The position numbers were made by a program, and so were the translations under genes. Under the pieces are notes generated by a model. It was given only the letters and a program-made list of their open reading frames with translations, searched no databases and was not told the DNA's origin. A DNA stretch of 5,041 bases. Source: Deltaproteobacteria bacterium (GTDB taxonomy: Bacteria > Desulfobacterota > DSM-4660 > Desulfatiglandales > B25-G16). The stretch lies in the NCBI GenBank assembly GCA_019310745.1, contig JAFDDS010000116.1, positions 1 to 5,041 of the forward strand, written 5' to 3'. Shown one piece after another: positions 1-5,041 of this stretch. Position 1 is the stretch's first letter. Every line of letters begins with the position of its first letter.

Positions 1-1
1 A

Positions 2-331
2 TGGCTCTTCCAAAAAGATGAAAACATTGGCTGGAAAATCATGGATCAGGCCATGGAAAAGATGAAGCAGCTGGCCCACTTTGCCGAACCCATTGCAGAG
101 GATGGCGTTTCACCCACATTTAAACCTGCACAGATTGAGAAAAATCAGGCCATCGGGATAGCCCTGAAAAAGGCATTAGAGGATGTCCAAGCTGACTGGG
201 ATCGGCATATAATATTAAAGGAGAATCCTGAGGTCAAGAGGCATTCGGGTCTCGTTATTAACCTGGATCTGACCATCAAGCAGGAGGACTATCAAGCCGC
301 AGAACTTAAAGACTGGGGCAAGGATAAATAA
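2..331 (+). CDS. 3' end of an unrecognised protein gene (5' truncated)
   Basis: The frame is open from base 2 of the window to TAA 329-331, giving 109 residues. The first ATG in frame (41) has no Shine-Dalgarno sequence before it, and the residues ahead of it (WLFQKDENIGWKI) read like protein, so the true start probably lies upstream of the window. The visible part is hydrophilic and mostly helical in character. It has no cysteine, no transmembrane segment and no motif I recognise. The end is rich in Lys and Asp (ELKDWGKDK), as expected of a soluble C-terminus. I assign no function. A short independent protein starting at 41 is possible but less likely. Confidence 0.6.
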   Translation, partial: WLFQKDENIGWKIMDQAMEKMKQLAHFAEPIAEDGVSPTFKPAQIEKNQAIGIALKKALEDVQADWDRHIILKENPEVKRHSGLVINLDLTIKQEDYQAAELKDWGKDK

Positions 332-346
332 ATACCCAAACTGTTG

Positions 347-375
347 ACCGTTCACGGTTCACCGTTCAGTGGTTC
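347..375. repeat. Tandem 7-bp repeat, about four units
   Basis: Consecutive units read ACCGTTC (347-353), ACGGTTC (354-360), ACCGTTC (361-367) and a degenerate AGTGGTTC (368-375). The array lies 16 bp after the stop of the preceding gene, in a 222-bp spacer. ACCG/CGGT pairs within it could form small hairpins. No T-run follows, so I do not call it a terminator. The rest of the spacer (376-553) shows nothing I can name apart from the ribosome binding site of the next gene. Short-period arrays like this are common between genes in Desulfobacterota-like genomes (recollection). Confidence 0.6.
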
Positions 376-553
376 AGGGATAATTAATAATACAATCTTA
401 CATCAACCTTTGAATCTTTTAGCGCTCATGGTTAGACAAAGAGGACCCAGTTTGCTCATGACTTCGATTTGAAGGGACTAATTCAGGATAAGGTCAGGCT
501 GTATCTATGCACAATACGGATATAGATTTTTATTCAAAAAGGAGAAATGACAC

Positions 554-1218
554 ATGAAACGCTTCGGTTGGCAAGTTGTTTTAGGCCTATTTCTGGTTGT
601 ATTATCGATAATGTTTTATCTTCTTCATTATGCAATATTTAGAGATCCGCATCATATATTCATCTACCTGATAGGGGATATTGCCTTTGTCTTTATCGAG
701 GTTTTAATGGTTACCTTGATTATACACCGGTTGCTGAGTGTAAGGGAAAAACGCTCCCGGTTGGAAAAGTTGACTATGGTCATTGGAGCCTTCTTTAGTG
801 AAGTTGGAACAAAACTCCTCGCTTTTTTTTCCGATTTTGACCCTACATTGGATAACATTAGAAGAGAGCTTATTGTAACCAACAATTGGTCTGAGAAAGA
901 ATTTTCTAAGATAAGCAAACGGCTTAAGAACTACAATTATGGAATTGAGACTCAAAAGGTCAACTTTAAAGACTTGCGCAGTTTTCTTATAGAAAAAAAA
1001 GACTTTTTACTAAGGTTATTGGAAAACCCAAATTTATTGGAGCATGAAGCCTTTACAGACCTTCTTCGCTTGCTGGTGATATAAAAAGAGCATACATCCT
1101 GCTTGTTCATCAATGGTTGGACTATATGAAATATCTGAAAAATAATTATCCATATCTTTTCTCTCTTGCCATGAGAACAAATCCCTTTGATCAGGAAGTA
1201 TCACCACTAGTAAAATAA
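554..1218 (+). pseudogene. Disrupted gene for an uncharacterised two-helix membrane protein
   Basis: The start at 554 follows AAAAAGGAG (536-544) at nine bases. The first frame gives 176 residues: two hydrophobic helices at about residues 7-29 and 36-60, then a charged, probably cytoplasmic domain with helical segments such as FFSEVGTKLL and LLRLLENPNLLEHEAF. It stops at TAA 1082-1084. At that point a second frame takes over, shifted by -1. It reads LAGDIKRAYILLVHQWLDY from 1069, later LFSLAMRTNPFD, and ends at TAA 1216-1218. The second part has no start of its own and reads as the natural C-terminus of the same protein. I recall homologues with roughly 20-30 further residues between LLEHE-F-DLL and LAGDIKR, so the likely cause is a small out-of-frame deletion near 1066-1071. 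Function is unknown; the residual 176-residue product could still be made. Confidence 0.65.
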
Positions 1219-1464
1219 ATAAGGTATTATATTCGATACCATTTTCGAACCTCCAAGGAATGCCTGTCTCGCCATTCTGAGGTAACGTGAACACAAAAAC
1301 TCAACGAGATTTTATACGGATGAATAAAGCGTTAAAGAAACTATAAGAAAAACTGCACAAAAAGAAGATGAATGAGTGAATATTTTCAAGGGGTAAGCGT
1401 TGAATATAAGGATTATTTAAAGAAAATTCTTTTTGAAATGCGCAGGAAGTAAAGGCAGAAAGCA
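1219..1464 (+). other. Intergenic stretch with short lysine-rich reading frames
   Basis: A weak hairpin, GGTAT (1223-1227) with ATACC (1236-1240), lies just after the broken gene and before ATTTT. It is too weak to call a terminator. Further on, a frame from GTG 1287, preceded by GAGG (1279-1282), encodes a basic peptide (NTKTQRDFIRMNKALKKL) interrupted by TAA 1344-1346. It then stays open to TGA 1377-1379 (EKLHKKKMNE). The composition looks like protein on both sides of the TAA, so this may be a remnant of a small gene with one nonsense codon. I do not recognise it. The final frame in this stretch is listed separately at 1372-1452. Confidence 0.3.
1372..1452 (+). CDS. Possible 26-residue small ORF or upstream leader
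   Basis: ATG 1372 opens a frame reading MSEYFQGVSVEYKDYLKKIL and then FEMRRK, with TAA at 1450-1452. The peptide is amphipathic, aromatic-rich and basic at its end, which looks more like protein than random sequence. It overlaps the end of the preceding short frame and stops 12 bp before the permease start, in the same frame as the permease. It could be a small gene, a translationally coupled leader or the remnant of a larger gene. The ribosome binding site is weak (AAGAAG). I recognise no family. Confidence 0.28.
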   Translation: MSEYFQGVSVEYKDYLKKILFEMRRK

Positions 1465-2400
1465 ATGGACTATATTGCTGTGCGAACAATCTTACCTATC
1501 TTTATTCTGATAGGAATGGGTCTCGTTTCAAGAAAAACAGGAGTGTTACAATCTGGTGATGAACGAGTGCTGAGCTCCTATGTATACTATTTTGCCTTAC
1601 CAGCACTCCTTTTTATCAACTTAGCTGAAACAACTTTTACCAGGGAAACCCTACAATTTATGCTTGCAGGCGTTATTCCTGTTCTCATAGTGATACCCTT
1701 TTACTGGCTTATGAGAGTTATATGGAGATTCTCAAAAAACACCCTCTATCTGCTCATTTTAAGTACTGTTTTTGGTAGTACAGCCTTCTTTGGTATCCCT
1801 TTTATAATGTTTGCCTTCCCCACATACCAGGGTGAACACCTGGCAATATTATCAGTGGTTTCTATCTCACCAGTGAGTATAACCATAGCTATAACAACTC
1901 TGGAACTCTACAAACTTGGAAAAACAACTATCTGGAAAGGGCTAAACCAGGTGGTAAAAAAGCTTTCAACAAACCCACTGATACTATCAATTCTATCTGG
2001 TATTCTCATAACCTTTATTGGAATTAAAATCCCTGCTCCTCTATCAAAATCTTTGCATATGCTGGGAAGCAGTACTACTATAGTAGCTATCTTTATGTTG
2101 GGTGTTTTTCTCTATGGAAGAAGGTATACAAATATAACGAAAGCCCTTACCTTAAGTTTACTGAGGATAATAATCTTACCAGTTGTAGCACTTCTCATCA
2201 CAAAAATGTTTAATCTCCCCACCATAGAAAGAGCGATACTGGTCCTTATGCATAGTGTACCAGTTGCTATTTCTATGATTATTCTCAGCGAACGGTACGG
2301 ATTTTTTAAGGATATAATTGCCTCTCTCATTTTAATTTCCTCAATTGGAGCGGCAGTATATTTAAACGTGTGGCTTTGGCTATTAGGGTATGGTTTGTAA
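1465..2400 (+). CDS. AEC-family (auxin efflux carrier-like) permease
   Basis: This 311-residue integral membrane protein has about ten hydrophobic helices: roughly residues 6-22, 38-56, 65-88, 92-117, 125-150, 170-190, 200-217, 227-248, 256-276 and 283-308. The number and the 5+5 arrangement, with a charged loop near residues 150-168, fit the AEC family (TC 2.A.69). Family-like segments are the opening ILPIFILIGMGLVSRKTGVL, YYFALPALLF in helix 2, FFGIPF in helix 4 and NPLILSILSG opening the second half. Bacterial members export or take up small organic anions such as malate or malonate. The substrate cannot be read from this sequence. AAAGG (1451-1455) nine bases before the ATG supports the start. 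The gene ends 21 bp before the CBS-domain gene, so co-transcription is likely. Confidence 0.9.
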   Translation: MDYIAVRTILPIFILIGMGLVSRKTGVLQSGDERVLSSYVYYFALPALLFINLAETTFTRETLQFMLAGVIPVLIVIPFYWLMRVIWRFSKNTLYLLILSTVFGSTAFFGIPFIMFAFPTYQGEHLAILSVVSISPVSITIAITTLELYKLGKTTIWKGLNQVVKKLSTNPLILSILSGILITFIGIKIPAPLSKSLHMLGSSTTIVAIFMLGVFLYGRRYTNITKALTLSLLRIIILPVVALLITKMFNLPTIERAILVLMHSVPVAISMIILSERYGFFKDIIASLILISSIGAAVYLNVWLWLLGYGL

Positions 2401-2421
2401 ACAATACAATAGGAGGGAAAC

Positions 2422-3060
2422 ATGAGAGTACGAGATTTTATGAGTACGAATGTGGTAAGCGTTGATGAAAAAACATTAATTGATGATGCCAGAAAAATAA
2501 TGGAGGCCCATAAGATCAGAAGACTGCCAGTGATGAAAAAGGATAAGCTGGTAGGCCTTGTCACCAAGCACATGCTTTTAGAGGCAGCGCCTTCACCAGC
2601 TACATCTTTTAGTATCCACGAAATACACTATCTTCTGGCCAAGATGACCGTCAAAGATATCATGATCAAGAATCCTGATACTATCTCCCCTGACATGCCT
2701 GCTGAAGAAGCACTGCAATTAGGCCAAGAAAAAGGCTATGGTGCGTTTCCAGTAGTTGAAAATAAGAGACTTGTTGGTATGGTTACCGAGTCAGATATTG
2801 TGAGAATGATGACACGGGTTTTGGGGGTAAAAGAAAAAGGCAAGAGAATAGATATAAGGGTCTCTAACGAGTTTGGTACCATGAAAAAGATCATGGAAAT
2901 CCTCGATAAGAATAAAACGGTGTTGTTAAGCATGATGACTCTCCCCCCTGAGGAGTGGGAAAAGGATTGGCTGGTAATGTTACGGTTAAAGAGTGGAGAT
3001 GCTGGCCCGATAGCCATGCAGTTAGGATCCTCTGGTTTTAATGTTACCTATGTGGGGTAG
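2422..3060 (+). CDS. AcuB-like protein: CBS pair plus C-terminal ACT-like domain
   Basis: This is a soluble 212-residue protein. CBS1 spans about residues 1-57 (VRDFMSTNVVSVDEKT, later RRLPVMKKDKLVGLVT). CBS2 spans about 74-133 (TVKDIMIKNPDTISPDMPAE, later FPVVENKRLVGMVTESD). CBS pairs bind adenine nucleotides and act as energy or ligand sensors. In CBS2 the G-x-V-T-x-x-D motif is intact (G119 to D125), while in CBS1 the Asp position holds Met51 (LVGLVTKHM), so one site may not bind a nucleotide normally. Residues 140-212 (RIDIRVSNEFGTMKKIMEIL and onward) look like an ACT-type fold. The layout and length match AcuB of the acetoin-utilisation cluster, but no acuA or acuC is present here, so a role in acetoin use should not be assumed. 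AGGAGGG (2411-2417) lies four bases before the ATG. The gene probably shares an operon with the upstream permease. Confidence 0.85.
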   Translation: MRVRDFMSTNVVSVDEKTLIDDARKIMEAHKIRRLPVMKKDKLVGLVTKHMLLEAAPSPATSFSIHEIHYLLAKMTVKDIMIKNPDTISPDMPAEEALQLGQEKGYGAFPVVENKRLVGMVTESDIVRMMTRVLGVKEKGKRIDIRVSNEFGTMKKIMEILDKNKTVLLSMMTLPPEEWEKDWLVMLRLKSGDAGPIAMQLGSSGFNVTYVG

Positions 3061-3154
3061 ATTTTTCCTCAGCAGATAATAAGCTTGAAGATGATAATCG
3101 GTGATAGTGAAGGTATCGAATATTTAAAAATGATCCCATAAGAAAGGAGGTACT

Positions 3155-3388
3155 ATGAAAGGCTTTGAGTATGAAATTACAAAGCACCCAGCGGAAGCCT
3201 TCAAACAAATCATTTACTTTTGTACAGAAACTGGACAATGTAAATTGGATGAGGTTCCGGGTGATCAGACAGAAATCCTCGCCAACATGTTAAATGAGAA
3301 GGGGAAACAAGGCTGGGAGTTAGTGCAGATTTCTTTTGGCAAAGAAGGCTTGATGGCGTTTTGGAAAAGGGAGCTGCACTTGTCCTAA
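3155..3388 (+). CDS. Small DUF4177-like protein
   Basis: This 77-residue protein starts after an excellent ribosome binding site, AAAGGAGGT (3143-3151). It opens with an aromatic strand (FEYEITK) and ends with the pattern LNEKGKQGWELVQISF, then FWKRE. That is the hallmark of the DUF4177 type: a helix with LNE-G--GWELV followed by a strand ending in F-KR. Members are small alpha/beta proteins of unknown function found in many bacteria. Cysteines 23 and 29 (YFCTETGQCK) are spaced C-x5-C; metal or redox use is conceivable but not supported by any known family motif. It lies 94 bp after the CBS gene, far enough that independent expression is possible. Confidence 0.72.
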   Translation: MKGFEYEITKHPAEAFKQIIYFCTETGQCKLDEVPGDQTEILANMLNEKGKQGWELVQISFGKEGLMAFWKRELHLS

Positions 3389-3450
3389 AAGAGGAAAATA
3401 TCGAGGGAGCCCGATTTGAGAAGCTGCTCAGTGCTGAAATAAAAGCCTAA
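3370..3450 (+). pseudogene. Possible C-terminal gene remnant, FtsH-tail-like
   Basis: In a frame different from the DUF4177-like gene, the sequence reads GAALVLKEENIEGARFEKLL, then SAEIKA and TAA 3448-3450. It overlaps the last codons of that gene and has no start codon or ribosome binding site of its own. The pattern L-L-K-E-x-I-E-G-x-x-F-E-K-L-L resembles the tail of FtsH-type AAA+ metalloproteases, which often end in a similar ALLEKE-EG---LL helix. A piece of about 27 residues is too short to be sure. It is most simply explained as what a deletion left of another gene, joined next to the small gene. A chance open frame remains possible. Confidence 0.25.
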
Positions 3451-3459
3451 TAGTGTGAG

Positions 3460-3602
3460 CTTAGTTCACTTCGCTCATTCTCACAGTTAATTGGGAGAAA
3501 GAAGTTTTGAGCCGTAGGATCGTGCATCTACGAGCCGGAAGCCCAAACCCATTATTCCAGTGTTCCATCATTCCAACAACCCAATTAGGCGAAGCCCCTA
3601 AG
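3460..3602. repeat. Nested inverted-repeat element, MITE- or REP-like, 143 bp
   Basis: Three paired arms are nested in the same order. CTTAG (3460-3464) pairs with CTAAG (3598-3602). CTTCGC (3469-3474) pairs with GCGAAG (3589-3594). TAATTGGG (3488-3495) pairs with CCCAATTA (3580-3587). This totals 19 bp of exact pairing, interrupted by a small internal loop and 13 extra bases in the left arm (3475-3487). The interior holds a smaller hairpin, CGTAG (3513-3517) with CTACG (3528-3532), and a period-8 array. No ORF of note lies inside. The right end is six bases before the ribosome binding site of the selenoperoxiredoxin gene, so it may be transcribed as part of that gene's leader. A non-autonomous mobile element or a structured leader would both fit. 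Confidence 0.45.
3552..3575. repeat. Period-8 array, three NNNTTCCA units
   Basis: TTATTCCA (3552-3559), GTGTTCCA (3560-3567) and TCATTCCA (3568-3575) are head-to-tail units sharing TTCCA at an exact 8-bp spacing. The array lies inside the inverted-repeat element. On the other strand it reads as repeated TGGAA, a type of short spacer repeat I have seen often in Desulfobacterota-like genomes (recollection). Confidence 0.55.
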
Positions 3603-3621
3603 TTATGAAAGGAGACTGTCT

Positions 3622-4341
3622 ATGGAAGAAGAGTTAAAGATAGGCTGTGCAAGGCCAACGGGAGGCCCTGTTGGTGAAACAGTTGAATTAGAGGAAGTTA
3701 AACCTGAAAGTTTAGCAAAGGAGGTCACTGCTATGATAAAGGTTGGAAAAAAGGCGCCAGATTTCACGGCACCAGGATATCACAAAGGTAGGTTTATCTC
3801 GGTGAAGCTATCTGATTATATGGGTAAGTGGGTTGTATTATGCTTTTATCCTGGCGATTTCACCTTTGTGTGAGCAACGGAGATTTCGGCAGTTGCCGAA
3901 AAATTTCCCGAATTCCAGAAGCTCGGTGTTGAGATACTTTCCATGAGCGTTGACAGTGTTTTTGTCCACAAGATGTGGGATAAAAATGAACTCTCTAAGA
4001 TGGTCAAAGGCGGTATTCCTTTCCCAATGCTCTCCGATGCAGGAGGGAAGGTCGGAGCCATATATGGTATTTATGATGAGGATGCAGGGGTTGAAACCAG
4101 AGGAAGATTTATAATTGATCCCGATGGCGTAATTCAGGGATACGAAGTGCTCACCCCTCCTGTAGGAAGAAATGTGAGTGAATCTCTGCGGCAAATCCAG
4201 GCATTCCAACTTGTGCGAAACAGCAAGGGCACAGAGGCAACACCCTCCGGGTGGAAACCAGGCAAAATGACCCTAAAACCAGGCCCGGATCTGGTGGGAA
4301 AAGTCTGGGAGGTATGGAAAACAGAGATGGCTTTTGATTAA
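3622..4341 (+). CDS. prxU: Selenocysteine-containing peroxiredoxin (Prx1/AhpC type)
   Basis: Thiol or selenol peroxidases of this family reduce H2O2 and organic peroxides in the cytoplasm. The frame is interrupted only by TGA 3871-3873 and continues unchanged on both sides to TAA 4339-4341, giving 239 residues with Sec84. The active-site context is [13 protein letters not shown], the exact place of the peroxidatic Cys in the family's YP-DFTFVCPTEI motif. P77, T81 and R160 ([11 protein letters not shown]) supply the other conserved active-site positions. PFPMLSD and VLTPPVGRN are also family-typical. Residue 85 is Ala instead of the usual Pro. The resolving-Cys motif (VCPAGWKPG in 2-Cys enzymes) reads ATPSGWKPG, with Thr207, so there is no C-terminal resolving Cys. 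The other cysteines are C9 and C74. About 37 extra N-terminal residues ([14 protein letters not shown] and onward) precede the usual Prx start. AAAGGAG (3608-3614) supports ATG 3622. A SECIS-like hairpin follows the TGA. A Cys gene broken by a nonsense mutation is the alternative. Confidence 0.88.
3717..3735 (+). promoter_or_regulatory. Internal ribosome binding site and alternative start of prxU
   Basis: AAAGGAGGT (3717-3725) lies seven bases before an in-frame ATG at 3733 (Met38). It is at least as good as the site at 3608-3614 for ATG 3622. Starting at Met38 gives [11 protein letters not shown], which is where ordinary Prx1-type proteins begin. Either start includes the TGA. A 202-residue short form may be made in addition to the 239-residue form. 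Alternatively the site may just reflect the codons for Lys-Glu-Val. Confidence 0.4.
3879..3908 (+). promoter_or_regulatory. Bacterial SECIS-like hairpin for Sec insertion at TGA 3871
   Basis: The upper stem is seven perfect pairs, TTTCGGC (3884-3890) with GCCGAAA (3895-3901), closing a four-base loop AGTT (3891-3894). After a two-base AA bulge (3902-3903) a lower stem of five pairs follows: 3879-3883 with 3904-3908, including one G-U. The hairpin begins five bases after the TGA, and the loop G (3892) is 18 bases beyond it. A stem-loop just 3' of UGA with a G early in the apical loop is the known requirement for SelB binding in bacteria. It is translated as part of the protein (EISAVAEKF). Confidence 0.75.
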
Positions 4342-4358
4342 GCGAAACAGATTATCGT

Positions 4359-4372
4359 GTATATGAATATAC
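4359..4372. promoter_or_regulatory. Perfect palindrome GTATAT-GA-ATATAC, possible operator
   Basis: Two six-base arms flank a two-base centre, 17 bp after the prxU stop and 152 bp before the ferritin-like gene. The shape and size fit the operator of a dimeric repressor. It does not match the PerR or Fur consensus as I know them. I found no convincing -35/-10 pair beside it. TTGCAA (4409-4414) and TATAAA (4435-4440) lie downstream but are spaced too widely to be called a promoter. The remainder of the 183-bp spacer shows nothing else. Confidence 0.25.
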
Positions 4373-4524
4373 CCGGTATTCCTCGGAAAAAGTACCCGTA
4401 ACGCGATCTTGCAAATAATAGATGCAGGAAGTTGTATAAAGCCATTAAAGGGAAATTATACCCAGTGGGAGTGGAAAATAATTTGCGCCTTTGATGAAGA
4501 GCAATTCAAAAAGGAGGTATTTAT

Positions 4525-5019
4525 ATGGATTTGAGTAAATTTAGTGAAAGCGCGCTCCTTGTGGCAGCACTAAAAAGCGAGATAGATAGCAAAGAGATTT
4601 ATCAACATACAGCGAATAGGGTTAATAACGCACTGCTAAAAGATAAACTCACCTTCCTCGCCTCTGAAGAAGTAAAACATCGAAATATTATTGAGGGGAT
4701 CTATAAAGAAAAATTTCCTACCGAAGAATTACAAATCCCCGAAAAATCGCCTGTGCCTATGCCAGAATTAATACTTACTGATGAGATGATGCCTATTAGT
4801 GAAGTGTTTTTAATGGCCATGAACGCAGAAAAAGCATCATATGATTTTTATAATGAACTGGCAAGGTTGTATGAGAGCAATCCCAAACTAAAGAAGACCA
4901 TAGAGTACGTAGCAACAATGGAAATGGGCCATTATAAACTTATCGAAATAGAAAAAGATAACATGATAAAATTTGAAGATTTTGATATCTATTTGCCAAT
5001 GATTCATGTAGGAGCTTAA
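4525..5019 (+). CDS. Rubrerythrin-type ferritin-like di-iron protein, no rubredoxin domain
   Basis: This 164-residue protein is a predicted four-helix bundle. The di-iron ligand pattern is visible: E19 (with E24) in LKSEIDSKEIY, E48/E49 and H52 in ASEEVKHRNI, E102 in NAEKASYDFY, and E133 and H136 in MEMGHYKLIE. The proline-rich link at residues 72-80 (PEKSPVPMP) joins the two helix pairs. Rubrerythrins reduce peroxide in anaerobes using electrons from rubredoxin. This protein has no Cys at all, so it lacks the usual C-terminal rubredoxin domain and would need an outside donor or serve another role such as iron handling. AAGGAGGT (4511-4518) six bases before the ATG fixes the start. Its position after prxU fits a peroxide-defence pair. 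The exact ferritin-like subfamily is uncertain. Confidence 0.85.
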   Translation: MDLSKFSESALLVAALKSEIDSKEIYQHTANRVNNALLKDKLTFLASEEVKHRNIIEGIYKEKFPTEELQIPEKSPVPMPELILTDEMMPISEVFLMAMNAEKASYDFYNELARLYESNPKLKKTIEYVATMEMGHYKLIEIEKDNMIKFEDFDIYLPMIHVGA

Positions 5020-5041
5020 CAATTTATATATTTGAAATTTT

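Noticed and set aside
347..375. CRISPR array
   Set aside because: The units are 7 bp, contiguous and lack spacers.
1060..1084. Programmed -1 frameshift joining the two halves of the 554-1218 gene
   Set aside because: No slippery heptamer is visible at the overlap, and recalled homologues have extra residues at the join, so a deletion fits better.
1223..1245. Hairpin GGTAT/ATACC followed by ATTTT as a terminator
   Set aside because: The stem is five AT-rich pairs with an eight-base loop and only four T, which is too weak.
2112..2573. Minus-strand open frame of 153 residues
   Set aside because: It overlaps the well-supported permease and CBS genes on the other strand, its hydrophobicity mirrors the permease, and it shows no family pattern.
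3871..3873. TGA read as a genuine stop, giving an 83-residue protein and a separate 132-residue protein from 3943
   Set aside because: The Prx fold is continuous across the TGA, the codon is at the catalytic position, a SECIS-like hairpin follows, and ATG 3943 has no ribosome binding site and would leave out residues 85-107.
3838..4209. Minus-strand open frames opposite the peroxiredoxin
   Set aside because: They are antisense shadows of a recognised gene, with no domain pattern.
4409..4440. TTGCAA and TATAAA as a promoter for the ferritin-like gene
   Set aside because: The spacing is 20 bases and the alternative -10 at 17-18 bases matches the consensus poorly.

Overview
The window looks like a piece of chromosome from a selenocysteine-decoding anaerobic bacterium. 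Base composition is moderately AT-rich. Evidence for this lifestyle is a peroxiredoxin whose peroxidatic residue is encoded by an in-frame TGA followed by a bacterial SECIS-like hairpin, next to a rubrerythrin-type ferritin-like protein. Several protein types and the intergenic short-period repeats recall sulfate-reducer-like Desulfobacterota. That placement rests on my memory of similar sequences, not on a search.

All credible genes are on the + strand. From left to right: the 3' end of an unrecognised gene (2-331); an intergenic stretch with 7-bp tandem repeats; a broken gene for a two-helix membrane protein (554-1218), whose C-terminal part continues in another frame; a short region of small or decayed reading frames (1219-1464); an AEC-family permease (1465-2400); an AcuB-like protein with two CBS domains and an ACT-like domain (2422-3060); a small DUF4177-like protein (3155-3388); and a possible gene-tail remnant in another frame (3370-3450). 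A 143-bp nested inverted-repeat element (3460-3602) then leads into the selenoperoxiredoxin gene (3622-4341). The ferritin-like gene (4525-5019) comes last.

The most notable feature is the selenoperoxiredoxin. Read through TGA 3871-3873 it is a 239-residue Prx1/AhpC-type protein with Sec84 in the context DFTFV-U-ATEI. A 12-bp hairpin (3879-3908) starts five bases after the TGA. The usual C-terminal resolving cysteine is replaced by Thr207. An ordinary gene caller would split this gene into two fragments or call it a pseudogene. Together with the ferritin-like protein it probably forms a local peroxide-defence module. The permease and the CBS/ACT protein are 21 bp apart and probably co-transcribed, which suggests nucleotide- or metabolite-sensed control of carboxylate or related transport, but nothing in the sequence proves it.

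The region also shows decay: one clear disrupted gene, at least one gene-tail remnant, and repeat-rich spacers.
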